A DNA stretch of 64,000 bases from Cytobacillus firmus NBRC 15306 (GCF_001591465.1 NZ_BCUY01000010.1:1-64000); one strand, 5' to 3'. Numbered from the stretch's first letter, positions 23,136 to 33,092 are shown. Made by a program: numbers and translations. The notes: generated from the letters alone by a model not told the origin.

Positions 23136-25005
23136 GGCAAGTAGACCACTGGAACCTCCCCAGTAGCCTCTCTCAGAACCGGACGTGAACCTCTCAGCTC
23201 ATCCGGCTCCCATTATTCAGCCGTAGGCTTAATACCTAATTCCCAATGTTTAAAGAATTTGGGATTTTGATTTGCAATTCTACCTAAGAAATATTCTGCT
23301 CTTTTCTTGTGACGAGCTAGCCTTTTGTATTTCTTCCTTGCCCACATTATTAAGGCTTTATTGATGTGCCTTAATGTTGAGTACATTTCTGATTTGTAGA
23401 ACTTGCCATAGAAGTTTATCCAGCCTATTATCTTTGAGTTGAACATATTTGATAGGTCCGTAAGGTCCTTTTCTACTTTCAACTGTAATTTCCAGTCCCT
23501 TACTTTTTGTCGAATTGATTTCTTAGATTTGTTACTAATCGCAGGTGTAAAGTTAATAAAATGCTTTCCCCATCTATTCTTAGATCGTCTTGGTCTGAAC
23601 GTATATCCTAGAAAATCAAACGAGATATTTTCGTGATTTTCTTTCCTATCATCATCTTTACAATATACAATTCTTGTTTTGGTTGGATGTAGTTCAAGCT
23701 TACATTCGTTCATCCTTTTGCTTAATGATTCAAGCAATCTTATTGCCTCAGCTTCTGACTTGCAGTGGATGACTGCATCATCTGCATATCTAGCAAATGG
23801 ATTATTAGGATGGTTAATAGTCATCCATTTATCAAATGTGTAGTGTAGAAATAGGTTCGCAAGAACAGGACTTATGACTCCACCTTGCGGTGTGCCAGAA
23901 GTGCGTTCTTTTACACCTTCTTTCGTTTGAAAAGGTGCCTTTAGCCATCTTTCAATATATAGCTTTACCCATTTAATATTTGTGTGCTTTTCCACTGCTT
24001 TCATTAGTAACCCATGATCAATGTTATCGAATAAGCCTTTAATGTCAAATTCTAGAACCCAGTTGTATTTCCAACACCTTTTACGGGTTATCTCCAATGC
24101 TTGAATAGGACTTTTGTTTGGTCTATAGCCATATGAGTCCTCATGGAAGAAAGGTTCCACCGAGGGTTCAAAATACAGTTTCACAACCATTTGTGCAATT
24201 CTATCTGTAACAGTTGGAATTCCTAATGTCCTAGTCCCACCAGCTTTCTTCGGAATCTCAACAGCTTTAACTGCTGGTGGAAAGTAACATCCTGAGGACA
24301 TTCTGTTCCATAGTTTATACAGATTATCCTTTAGGCTCACTTCGAATTCTTCTATTGACTCTTGATCAATTCCAGCTGACCCTTTGTTTGCTTTTACTCT
24401 TAGAAAGGCTTCATAAACCACCTTTTTAGATATTATATATGGCTTTGTTTTATCCATAAGTTCCTCCCATTTAGATGGTTGACTTGCTAATAAAACTGAA
24501 TAACATAACCCCTTTGCTCCACCTCCGTTAGGAGGTTTCATAGCTACTACGAGTTATTCCGCCCCTATACATGGCATTGGTACTCTGATTCTTGTGGGGC
24601 TTCCACTTGAAATCTCTCCCTTGGCATCCATGTCGTAGGTTCCCACGTTCCACACTCAAGCCTATATTAAGTTCACGCCGCCTTTATACCGGTCACCGAA
24701 CGGACAGTAAACAGGTTTCCTCCGAACTTATCCTGAGTTAACGACTCCCCCTCAGTTTTGATGACACCTATACGCTTTCGATACTTCTTCAGCGGTTCAA
24801 TGGTTTTCGTCTCCTTAATACATACCTGACAGAGTCTCGCTCTGCCTTTTCCTTAACGCTCAGTACCATAGCTTTTGACTACAGCACCTTAAGGTGGTTT
24901 GCAATCTCTACCTGTATAGCGATTGCGAGAGGCCTACTCTCATCTTGAGTGCAGCATAGCTTCCTTAGTGTGCTTACGCACACTTTGGTTGCTTTCGTGG
25001 CACAC
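23136..25005 (-). mobile_element. Inner group II intron
   Basis: The 5' end GTGTGCCACG fits the GUGYG consensus. A domain V hairpin lies at 23174-23209 (GAGCCGGATGAG with ACGTCCGGTTCTG) and domain VI follows. The length of 1870 bases fits an ORF-carrying intron. It is inserted in the codons for the YADD active site of the outer reverse transcriptase. The 5' boundary is set by the consensus and by the restored frame; the 3' boundary could shift by a base or two only if the 5' one shifts too. Confidence 0.8.
23213..24457 (-). CDS. ltrA: Inner intron reverse transcriptase/maturase
   Basis: 414 aa. RT domains are complete: KAGGTRTLGIPTVTDRIAQ, SYGYRPNKS, EFDIKGLFDNIDH, GTPQGGVISPVLANLFL and the catalytic FARYADDAVIH, then a maturase domain with FDFLGYTFRPR and IIGWINFYGKF. 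No HNH endonuclease domain is present. The ATG at 24457 has GGGAGG seven bases upstream. It differs clearly from the outer enzyme, so the two introns belong to different lineages. Confidence 0.88.
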   Translation of the reverse strand: MDKTKPYIISKKVVYEAFLRVKANKGSAGIDQESIEEFEVSLKDNLYKLWNRMSSGCYFPPAVKAVEIPKKAGGTRTLGIPTVTDRIAQMVVKLYFEPSVEPFFHEDSYGYRPNKSPIQALEITRKRCWKYNWVLEFDIKGLFDNIDHGLLMKAVEKHTNIKWVKLYIERWLKAPFQTKEGVKERTSGTPQGGVISPVLANLFLHYTFDKWMTINHPNNPFARYADDAVIHCKSEAEAIRLLESLSKRMNECKLELHPTKTRIVYCKDDDRKENHENISFDFLGYTFRPRRSKNRWGKHFINFTPAISNKSKKSIRQKVRDWKLQLKVEKDLTDLSNMFNSKIIGWINFYGKFYKSEMYSTLRHINKALIMWARKKYKRLARHKKRAEYFLGRIANQNPKFFKHWELGIKPTAE

Positions 25006-25672
25006 AATCGTCTGCGTACCGGACAAACTTATGCCCTCGGCTTTCGAGTTCTTTGTCTAATTCATCTAACATGATGTTCGACAACAGAGGACTCAATGGA
25101 CCACCCTGTGGTACGCCTTCTTCACTAATCACTTCCAGCCCATTGATCATGACTCCTGATTCTAAGTATTTTCTAATTAACTTTAGAATCGTTTTGTCCT
25201 TGACTCTTTTGGCTAAAAGCCCCATCAGCCGATCATGATTCACCTTATCGAAGAACTTCTCTAAATCCATATCTACTACCCATCTGTGTCCTTCTTCTAT
25301 ATATCCTTGTGCTTTCTTCACAGCGTCATGTGCTCTTCTTCTAGGTCTGAATCCATAACTATGCTCGGAAAAGAATGGATCATAGATTGGGGTTAGTATT
25401 TGGGCGATTGCTTGTTGGATGAACCGATCTGTCACGGTAGGAATGCCTAGTAACCGTACGCCGCCATTTGGTTTCGGGATTTCGACACGTCTGACTGGCA
25501 TAGGCTCATAGGTTCCAGCCTCTATGGAATGTCGGATTTCTTGCCAATGCTGCAGAAGATGCGCTCGCAGGAATTTGACGGGCATTTCATCTACACCATG
25601 ACTGCCTTTATTCTTTTCGACTCTTTGTAGTGCCGACAGAAGATTTTCCCGCGACAGTAGTCGTTCCATCAT
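25006..25672 (-). pseudogene. ltrA: Outer intron reverse transcriptase, N-terminal part
   Basis: This part starts MMERLLSRENLLSALQRVEK and covers RT motifs through KPNGGVRLLGIPTVTDRF, SYGFRPRRRAHDAV, DMDLEKFFDKVNH, GVPQGGPLSPLLSNIML and FVRYADD. Beyond 25005 the reading frame runs into the inner intron and stops at 24974. With 22546-23135 it forms one 418-aa protein. Confidence 0.85.
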
Positions 25673-26231
25673 ATTGATACAATCCTTTCGCGTGAATAGT
25701 CATTCTATTTGTGCCACTGTTTATTCCACCCTCTTAAAGTCCCCCGTGGGATTCACCACTTCCTCCTTTAAGTAAGTCCTGTCGGATTGTCTGTGTCATC
25801 ATAAACAGTGAACGCCTAGTGTCTATTCTTCCTAAATGTTCAGTCCTTCCCTGGCGATCTATAGCTCGCCAGGTACTATGACCTCTGCTGACTTCTGATT
25901 GTTCAGCTCCTCTTCTCAGAGAAGGTTACCGAGTGTGCTCGGCTTTTCAACCAGACCTCCCCGGGTAAGAGTGCAATCTTTCCTTCCATCTATCTGCTTC
26001 ATTTACTCTGTATCACCTTTGGCAGAAAGGACTTTGTTTTGTTTTGCAAACTTATCCAATGATACCTAGCCTAATATGAAGTTCGTGTCCCTCAGACCGG
26101 AAGTTTGCCGCCCGCTTCCTTCAGATTCCGCGTCACCACGGACACCCTTGCGTTAAGCTAACCGCTACTTCTGCCTTCACGGTTCGGGACTCGCACCCTA
26201 AAGATTACACCCATGCCGGGCGCACAAAAAT

Positions 26232-26260
26232 GGCCGGACCCTCATCAAGAGAGTCCGGCT
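26232..26260. terminator. Bidirectional terminator used as intron target
   Basis: Stem GGCCGGAC/GTCCGGCT with T-runs on both strands. It ends the gene at 26274-28484. The class C intron is inserted right after its T-run, so the convergent gene at 20891-22471 no longer reaches it directly. Confidence 0.85.
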
Positions 26261-26273
26261 ATTTTTCCTTATC

Positions 26274-28484
26274 TTATTGTGTGCTTAACACCCAAGCTGT
26301 CCCATTAAACGTTGCCTTAACAGTTCCGGCAAGCTTATTTCCTGCCTTATCAAACAATTCCTCATCGTCGTAAAGAACCGTATCACCCGTCACGGTACCT
26401 TCTGTTGCAAATGACCACTTATGCTGATCAGCATTGACAGTTGCAGTTTTCAGTTTCCCTGCTCCTGTGTAAGTAAACAGGGCATTGGCCTGAGTTTCGT
26501 CAAGCTCAGCGCTCTTAATCGCTGTAAGCTTTCCGGCTGAGTCCTTGTAATAAAGAGCTTCAGATGCTGTGATCACTGGAGCGCCCGCCGTTCCTGAAAC
26601 CGTTAATGCCGGCGCTGTTTTATCGATCTCAAACTTAAGAACACTCTTGTTGCCGGCAAAATCTATTGCGGTTACTTCATACATTCCTTCATCTGATAAA
26701 GGTGTGGCTAATGTATATCCAGTTATGGCTGTACCATTTTTGGCTGCTGACACAGAAGCTACATCGGCTGCTTTTGTGGATACCGTTACGGCCTGATTCA
26801 CAGCAGATTGATCAGCAGCACCCTCTAAAACAGGAGCCATTTTATCAAGTGCAACTGGAATTGATTTCACGATGCCGTTTATTTTCACAATCAGGGAAGC
26901 TGTATCCCCGTCTTTCCCCTTCACGGTGATGTTTTCACCGCTTGCTGTGAAGACAGACTCTTGGCTGGTAAACAGCTGGGCATTTACACTTTTCAAATCC
27001 GCTTCATTTCCATATTGATCTTTTGCCGTGAAGTATCCTGCATCAATTAAGCTGTCAAAATCAGTGTCACCGCTTAAGAGAATCTTTGTTTTCCCGGAAG
27101 CCAGTCCAAATTCTGCAACTGCAGAAGCAGATTTCACTTCGATTGGAAGCTTATATTCCATTTCGTTCCATGTCACGATTAAACTAGCCTTACCAGGTGC
27201 CACAGGCGTAATTTTCCCGGATGCGTTCACGACGAACTTTGTTACATCAGAAGATTTAAACGTTATGCCAGGGAACTGGCTTAGCTTTAGTTCTTCGTCT
27301 TTTCCATCACCAATGATATCTCCGTTTAGTGTCATCGCCTCAGACGGTGTGAACTGATAGGTTTGCCCAGTTACTGTATAGGCAGCATCCTTGCCTTCAG
27401 CGTTTACGATTTTCCCTTTTTCCAGGCTGTAAAGCTGAGTTCCGTCTTTCACCTCAATTGTCTCTTCCAGAATTAATTCGTTTGTGTCACGGTCGAACAG
27501 CTGGATTTTAACAGGACCTGTTTCTTTAAGACCGTCTTTTGCATATGCCGGTGCAAGAGATCCAAGGTCTGTGAAGTACCCCTTGTCATCTTTAATGATA
27601 AAGTCATTTTCCACACCATCGATAAACAATTCATTTCCTTCACTGTCAAAGAAGCCAATCATATCATATGCTGTCATTCCAGGCAGATTGGTTACATAAT
27701 AAGCATCTTCATAAAACCCGATTTCAACTACATCTTCAAGGCCATCCGTGTAAGAAGCGATGATCTCTCTGTACCGGTCTGACAGCAGGTCATAGAGCTC
27801 CTCATTATCAACATACTCCAGCCACTCATTTACATTTTTATCGTGCTTTGCCACCTGGTCAAAATCTTCCTTCTCCAGTGCCGCTTCATATCGGTCCAAT
27901 TCGATGTGAATGCTTACAGGGTAAAGGGCCTGAAACTTCGCATCCTCTGCAGGCGCCTTGTAGGTATCTAGAATGGCCTGTCTTGTAGACTGTCCATACA
28001 CACGGTAAAGAATGATTGCCTGCTTCTTTATTTCATATGAAAGTTTATGATAAGCAGCTGTTGCTTCTGCCATTTTTCCTTCTTCCAAATACTTCTCCAT
28101 TTCACCAGTGCCTTTTAGAAGTTTATTGCCGGAAGAAATGGCATCAATATAGGCAGCTGTACGGTCAATATAAAGCTTTACCGTATCCAGTCTCGCGCTT
28201 AGCTGTACTTTCTGCTTTCCTGATAATTTATTGACTGCTGCTTTAGCTGCTGCGTAATCTTTTTTTGCCTTGTTATAAAGAGTCCATGGCTGTGTAACGG
28301 CATCGGCATCATAGTCCACTGATGTTGCACGGATAAGAGGCACTTTGCTTTGTTCTGCTTTTAAGACCAGATTCTCGGCTGCAGAAGCTGCATCTGCCTG
28401 AGCAGGATTAACGGCTGCAAAAGCGGTTGCTGCAATGGCTGCTGCTCCTGCCAATTTAACTGTCTTTCTGATTTTTTTACCCAC
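26274..28484 (-). CDS. SbsC-like surface protein with Ig-like domains, 736 aa
   Basis: GTG start after AGGTGG. Signal peptide at 1-32 (AAVNPAQADAAS). Residues about 33-250 form an SbsC-like wall-binding domain with AAYIDAISSGNKLL and YHKLSYEIKKQAIILYRVYG. Later parts are Ig-like: a Big_2-like segment around ITPVAPGKASLIVTWN and a Big_3-like one around DEGMYEVTAIDFAGNKS. It lacks the long threonine-rich repeat array of the main S-layer protein, so it is more likely a minor surface protein sharing the anchor. Followed by the terminator and class C intron. Confidence 0.8.
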   Translation of the reverse strand: MGKKIRKTVKLAGAAAIAATAFAAVNPAQADAASAAENLVLKAEQSKVPLIRATSVDYDADAVTQPWTLYNKAKKDYAAAKAAVNKLSGKQKVQLSARLDTVKLYIDRTAAYIDAISSGNKLLKGTGEMEKYLEEGKMAEATAAYHKLSYEIKKQAIILYRVYGQSTRQAILDTYKAPAEDAKFQALYPVSIHIELDRYEAALEKEDFDQVAKHDKNVNEWLEYVDNEELYDLLSDRYREIIASYTDGLEDVVEIGFYEDAYYVTNLPGMTAYDMIGFFDSEGNELFIDGVENDFIIKDDKGYFTDLGSLAPAYAKDGLKETGPVKIQLFDRDTNELILEETIEVKDGTQLYSLEKGKIVNAEGKDAAYTVTGQTYQFTPSEAMTLNGDIIGDGKDEELKLSQFPGITFKSSDVTKFVVNASGKITPVAPGKASLIVTWNEMEYKLPIEVKSASAVAEFGLASGKTKILLSGDTDFDSLIDAGYFTAKDQYGNEADLKSVNAQLFTSQESVFTASGENITVKGKDGDTASLIVKINGIVKSIPVALDKMAPVLEGAADQSAVNQAVTVSTKAADVASVSAAKNGTAITGYTLATPLSDEGMYEVTAIDFAGNKSVLKFEIDKTAPALTVSGTAGAPVITASEALYYKDSAGKLTAIKSAELDETQANALFTYTGAGKLKTATVNADQHKWSFATEGTVTGDTVLYDDEELFDKAGNKLAGTVKATFNGTAWVLSTQ

Positions 28485-28604
28485 TTGTTTATTCCACCTT
28501 TTCTATGATTTTTATAAACTTCCAAAATTTTTATAAACTTCCAGAATGTCTTTATCATAATTTGTAATTATGATAATTTCATTATGATAATATTGGTAAT
28601 TTTA

Positions 28605-29987
28605 TTATTGAACCGTTACTTCTAAGCAGATGCCTTCATTCATCTTCCGGTCATTTAATCCTTTCCAGTTTGGATGGATGATCAGCAGGTATTTTCCTTT
28701 AGAAGCAAGCGGTTTCTTCGGAATGATTTTAATCGTTTTTTCGTCAGAGATTTCCACTTCTATGTCTTTTTCACCGCCGCCAAGCTGGATCAGCTGAACA
28801 TCCCCCTTCTTTAAGCCGTCCCATTGCATGCCGGCATTCATTTTCACAGTGAAGGTCTTGGTGACTGGGACATTTTGTAATGCCGGCAGCTTCCTGTATC
28901 CCTTAAGGCCGCTTACCAGCTGATCACGGTGTGAGATGAACAGTTCTTCGCCTGCAGCTGTCTCAATGTTCGGAGCAACGCCAATTTCATGGACTGGAGA
29001 TCCCTTCGGCGAGAAGAATTTGGCGGTGGTCAGTTTAAGAACACTCTGATCACTCAAGGTAAACAGTGATTGCATGGATCCTTTCCCAAATGTGTTCTGG
29101 CCGTATAGAACAGCTCCTTTTTGTTCCTTAACGGAAGCGGAGACCATTTCAGAGGCACTGGCACTGTTTCCATTGATTAAAATATGCACTGGTGAGGTGA
29201 AGCCCACAGGCTGCTGAATCGCCTGATAAACCTGTGCCTGATTTCCTTTGTATCTCAGCTGAAACGCTTTCGTAACTCCGGGAAAAAAGCCCGCTGTCTC
29301 CTGAGCTGCAGAAACATAACCGCCGCCATTATTGGTGATATCAAAGATCCAGCCATTTGCCGGCCCAAGCTTCTGAATGGACGCGGCAATCTCCTCGGAC
29401 GCATTCATAGAAAAGCTGTTTAAGCGGATATAGCCAATATTCCCGCCGAGCATGCGGGATTCCACATTAGGAAGCTTAATCACCTTGCGCGGAATGGTTA
29501 TTGTCTGCAGGCTGCCGGTTTCACTATTGATAAGAGTAAGCGTAACACTGGTGTTTTCTTTTCCGCTTATAAGTGAAATCGCGGTCTGTACGGACTCACC
29601 AGCAAGACTGGTTCCATCCGCCTTCACTAAGATGTCCCCCGGTTTCAGTCCGGCTGCTGCCGCAGGGCCTTCCGGTATAACTGACATGATCCGGATCCCA
29701 TTTTCACTCTCCTCTAAAACCACGCCAATGCCGACCAGCTGCTGTTCAATGGCATTCGTAAATTCCGCAAACTCTTCAGATGACATGTAAACTGAATATA
29801 GATCCAGGTACCGGACCATTTCCTTAATCGAGGGCTTGGCCAGGACCCAGTCCGGCAGCTCCTCCACATAATAATCCCGGATGAGCTCCCTTGCTTCTTC
29901 AACCGGCCCTGCCGATGCTGATGCAGCAGGGACATTAACTAATAGAATCAGAGCCAATAAAACAGATAAATATCTTTTTAAATGCAT
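28605..29987 (-). CDS. C-terminal-processing serine protease (S41) with PDZ domain
   Basis: 460 aa. Signal peptide at 1-26. A PDZ domain lies at about 75-165 (IRIMSVIPEGPAAAAGLKPGDILVKADG). The S41 protease domain follows with the catalytic Ser in NGNSASASEMV and Lys in NTFGKGSMQ. The C-terminal 90 residues are an extra Ig-like region ending in LLIIHPNWKGLNDR. Secreted rather than membrane-anchored. Its place between SbsC-like surface proteins suggests processing of wall or S-layer proteins. Not clearly CtpA/CtpB. Confidence 0.85.
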   Translation of the reverse strand: MHLKRYLSVLLALILLVNVPAASASAGPVEEARELIRDYYVEELPDWVLAKPSIKEMVRYLDLYSVYMSSEEFAEFTNAIEQQLVGIGVVLEESENGIRIMSVIPEGPAAAAGLKPGDILVKADGTSLAGESVQTAISLISGKENTSVTLTLINSETGSLQTITIPRKVIKLPNVESRMLGGNIGYIRLNSFSMNASEEIAASIQKLGPANGWIFDITNNGGGYVSAAQETAGFFPGVTKAFQLRYKGNQAQVYQAIQQPVGFTSPVHILINGNSASASEMVSASVKEQKGAVLYGQNTFGKGSMQSLFTLSDQSVLKLTTAKFFSPKGSPVHEIGVAPNIETAAGEELFISHRDQLVSGLKGYRKLPALQNVPVTKTFTVKMNAGMQWDGLKKGDVQLIQLGGGEKDIEVEISDEKTIKIIPKKPLASKGKYLLIIHPNWKGLNDRKMNEGICLEVTVQ

Positions 29988-30054
29988 GCTTGTCCATCCT
30001 CTCTAGATTGAATTCTACTTATCTTATCGGATGAGAGGGTGATATTCTGCAGTG

Positions 30055-30081
30055 AAAAAAGCCCTCTCATAAGAGAAGGCC
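30055..30081 (-). terminator. Terminator of SH3-like protein gene
   Basis: Stem GCCTTCTC/GAGAGGGC with a TTTTTT tail on the minus strand. Confidence 0.75.
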
Positions 30082-30092
30082 CCATCCATTTA

Positions 30093-30929
30093 TTACTGTA
30101 CTTTAAACCAAAGCTCATCTTCCCAGCCGCGATTCCAGACGATATAAGGATTGTCATTGGCATCCACAACAAACGGAACCCATCCTTCAGTCTGGCCGCC
30201 TTTATAAAGCTCCTGGAGTTCAGGGCTTGGAGGTACAATGCCGATGTAATGATCATTCAGCGTCCCTTTTTGTGTGACCGTATCAAACATGGCCTGACTG
30301 ACTGACCAGGAGTCAAATGTCTTTCCTTCAAACTCAATTAATTTTATTTTGAATTTAGCAAGAATATACTTCTTTCCTGCCGGCGGAGGAGAATTGAACA
30401 TATTTGCCTGCTCGATCATCTTCCACGCCTGATTCGCATCTGTTACGGCTTCTGTCATTGTAATCTGGTATTTCTTTTTGCCATCCATCCAGTCATTGGC
30501 CGTCATGTCCCAGGTAACGCCAACTGTGGTTGGGTTGCCCTTTTTTCCATAAGGATTATGGATGCATTGAGCTGCTCTTAACTTCGTTTTGCTTGGCGTT
30601 TCATATTTTACCTTTGAGTCGCGGTCCACATAATAGCCGCCCCCTACACTCAGCTTGCCTGGCTTAAAGGCATATATACGGTAAAACTCACCTTTCTTCA
30701 ATGTGCGGGAAGGGACTTTTTTCTCTCCCTGAAGTTTGTAAAGAGTTGTGTCTTTAAGGACCGTCAAACGTCCAATCTGGCCGGACTTTAATTCCACTCC
30801 GTCCCACCAGATCTTCTTTACACCTTTGTACTGATTGCAGAACGTATTGCTTTCGGCCGCGCTTGCCGCAGGTGCTGTAAATCCGAACAGCATTAAGAAA
30901 GATAGAATAACAGTTAACCATTTTTTCAC
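30093..30929 (-). CDS. Secreted SH3-like protein
   Basis: 278 aa from the GTG at 30929 (an ATG at 30950 is in frame but has no ribosome site). Signal peptide ending APAASAAE. Residues about 45-130 (GQIGRLTVLKDTTLYKL and a later VKYETPSKTKL) match the SH3-like middle part of the C39-type protein at 20891-22471. The C-terminal 150 residues read like a DUF4352/telomere-repeat-binding-like extracellular beta domain with a partial WPFVV-type end. Function unknown; a shared wall-associated module is likely. Confidence 0.65.
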   Translation of the reverse strand: MKKWLTVILSFLMLFGFTAPAASAAESNTFCNQYKGVKKIWWDGVELKSGQIGRLTVLKDTTLYKLQGEKKVPSRTLKKGEFYRIYAFKPGKLSVGGGYYVDRDSKVKYETPSKTKLRAAQCIHNPYGKKGNPTTVGVTWDMTANDWMDGKKKYQITMTEAVTDANQAWKMIEQANMFNSPPPAGKKYILAKFKIKLIEFEGKTFDSWSVSQAMFDTVTQKGTLNDHYIGIVPPSPELQELYKGGQTEGWVPFVVDANDNPYIVWNRGWEDELWFKVQ

Positions 30930-31059
30930 TTTTTTGTACCATCCTTCCATTTTTTATCAAGGTTATTATACTGTAAATATTTCGGCGCAGGTAATAGTAA
31001 GGTGATAGATTAGAAAATTTGAGACAATAGTCCTTATTTTACAGTTGTACGATTAGTCT

Positions 31060-31185
31060 GAAAGTTCTATTTGCAGAATTCCTTTCTCTATTTGCAGGTA
31101 TGGGATTCCATTTGCAGTTGCTGACCTTCTATTTGCCAAAATTGAAATCTATTTGCAGAATTCTGCCTGCTATTTGCATTGCTCA
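31060..31185. repeat. 21-bp-period repeat array 1
   Basis: Five or so copies of CTATTTGCAG or variants spaced 21 bases (inverse TGCAAATAG), between the upstream region of the SH3-like gene and a terminator. The sequence between motifs is not conserved. Confidence 0.7.
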
Positions 31186-31199
31186 CAATTACCCGTTAA

Positions 31200-31225
31200 A
31201 AAAGCTCCCGTATAGGAGAGCCTTT
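31200..31225 (-). terminator. Terminator of SbsC-like gene at 31251
   Basis: Stem GGCTCTCC/GGGAGC with a TTTTTT tail on the minus strand, 25-50 bases after the stop. Confidence 0.7.
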
Positions 31226-31250
31226 TCATAGAAAATGTTTATATAGGTTT

Positions 31251-32897
31251 TTATTTAATGCTCTTTAACATCGATTCAATTCCAGCCCGCACATAATCCG
31301 CATTGCCCTCAATGGAATAATTAATCTGCAGGAGCCGGCCATTGTGGTTTATGACCATCTCATACAAGTAAAACCCATTGACAGCAGTATGAACATGATA
31401 AAGAGTATCTGGAAGCAGTTCTTCCTCCACGTCCTTCACTGGTGTGCCGTATGATTGCAGTGCCTCAAGCCTCATGGCTTCTATATCTGTTCCCTGTTCA
31501 AGCGTTCTGAGGCTTAAGTGTCCGGTCGGATCACATATGACTGTTCCCTTTATTGGGTCATCAATCAAACAGCTTTCGTCTCTCGGAATATAGACTAAGC
31601 CATTGCCATGGTCAAAGAGTGTGAACGCCCCTGCCACATCGATTGAGTAGCCATAGTCAGTGTAATAGGTTCCGCTTTTAAAGCCGCTTCCGTATTTGAA
31701 AGCCCCGATTCCCAGATTTGCGTAATAAGATTTTGTTTCACCGGAGAGGTTTGTAACATCGACTTTAAAGCGGAAAGTGCGGCCAGGAGCTCCGTCATTC
31801 TCTTTTAGAGTTGGGTCGGGCAGCTTGAAAAGCTCAGATTGAGATAAATCTGCTGAAAGCCGGTCAGCTTTTTCCACTGAGTGAATTTTTTCAGTGATTT
31901 CTTCTCCATTCATCTCCCTGGTAACATATACAACTGCTTTTTTTGCTGGTGCAGATAAATGTAATTCCAATGATTCGAGCGGATAGGCATCTGTCAAACT
32001 CAGCATCATGGTATGGTTTTTACTGATCGTCAGGCGGGTTCCTTCACTGCCTGAATAACGTACAAATGCCGACTCCAGCGTTACTTCTTTCTGCTCCCAT
32101 TCGCTGATCAGCGTTTTATATTCTTCGTATGTTTTCATTAAAGTCTGATAGATGGCTGAGGAAGGCAGCAGATTTCCTGTCTTTTCCCCATTAACAAATA
32201 AAGCATATGTTTCATCCAGATATCTTTTGGATTCAGGTAAATTTCCGCTGTCTATACTTGCTTTTACTTTATCTAATGCCATTTTAATGGAAACGGGATA
32301 AAGCGCCTGTCCGCGCACCTGCTCGGCCGATTTTTTAAAATGCTGCCGAATTAAGTCACGGGTGGTCAGGCCGTATACTCTGTCCAAGAGATACGATTGC
32401 TTTTTAAGCTCCCATGACAGATTATGATATAACCTTTCTGTTTCATCATTTATGATATTTTTGTCCAGCTGGTTTTTCAGGGAGAGTTTTGCTTTCTCTA
32501 TTTTTGCACCTGCATTGATCGCATCGATATAAGCGACTGCCCGGCCTGTCTTGCCAGGCTGCACACTGATATATAAGTTCACATTTTTCTCCAGGCGATT
32601 TAGAAGCTCCGTTTTCTTTGCACTTTGCGGAAGGCTCCCGACTGCCTTTTTTGCATTAGCATAGGCTGCCTTCGTTCCATTATAATAACCCCATGGTATA
32701 GTCTTGCCATCACCTGTTCCTTCAATAGATATGGCCCACTTAAGAGATCCTGCATAACTCTCCGATTGCCTTACGAGCTTTTCAGTGTATGCTGATGATG
32801 CTGCGGCTTTAGCAGGTTCTTCTCCGCTTGAAAAAAGTACCGCTGAAAAGATGGCTGCTCCTGCAAGACACGAGATCACCTTTCTGGCAGGTTTCAT
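31251..32897 (-). CDS. SbsC-like surface protein, 548 aa
   Basis: Signal peptide at 1-32 (EEPAKAAASS). An SbsC-like helical domain spans residues about 33-250, with RAVAYIDAINAG, YHNLSWELKKQSYLLDRVYG and a following ALYPVSIKMALDKV block also present in the protein at 26274-28484. The C-terminal half (about 260-548) is beta-rich and unassigned; it includes YSIDVAGAFTLFDHGNG and a cystatin-like strand set near the end. AAAGGAGGAG precedes the ATG. Likely anchored to the wall polymer. Confidence 0.75.
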   Translation of the reverse strand: MKPARKVISCLAGAAIFSAVLFSSGEEPAKAAASSAYTEKLVRQSESYAGSLKWAISIEGTGDGKTIPWGYYNGTKAAYANAKKAVGSLPQSAKKTELLNRLEKNVNLYISVQPGKTGRAVAYIDAINAGAKIEKAKLSLKNQLDKNIINDETERLYHNLSWELKKQSYLLDRVYGLTTRDLIRQHFKKSAEQVRGQALYPVSIKMALDKVKASIDSGNLPESKRYLDETYALFVNGEKTGNLLPSSAIYQTLMKTYEEYKTLISEWEQKEVTLESAFVRYSGSEGTRLTISKNHTMMLSLTDAYPLESLELHLSAPAKKAVVYVTREMNGEEITEKIHSVEKADRLSADLSQSELFKLPDPTLKENDGAPGRTFRFKVDVTNLSGETKSYYANLGIGAFKYGSGFKSGTYYTDYGYSIDVAGAFTLFDHGNGLVYIPRDESCLIDDPIKGTVICDPTGHLSLRTLEQGTDIEAMRLEALQSYGTPVKDVEEELLPDTLYHVHTAVNGFYLYEMVINHNGRLLQINYSIEGNADYVRAGIESMLKSIK

Positions 32898-33092
32898 ATA
32901 ACTCTCCTCCTTTTAACTGAACTGATAATAAATTCCATTTGATTATATTCCCGGATTTCTTTAAATTCTATAGGTAAATAAATACAATTTTAAGTACAGA
33001 TAATACTTCTGCTGAGGGGACATTCAGGATAGTTCTTTTTCATTATAATTGTGGTATTATCGATCTAGGATTTTAATTTGAGGTGAAATCAT

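Larger units (their letters stand above)
22472..26225 (-). mobile_element. Outer group II intron, class C, interrupted (twintron)
   Basis: The 5' end reads GTGCGCCCGGCATGGGTG directly after a terminator hairpin and its T-run (26226-26260). The 3' end reads CCTCCTACTCGAT, preceded by a domain V-like hairpin at 22509-22543. Insertion after a terminator is the known preference of class C introns. Without the inner intron (23136-25005) its length is 1884 bases, normal for the class. It lies between two convergent surface-protein genes. Confidence 0.85.
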
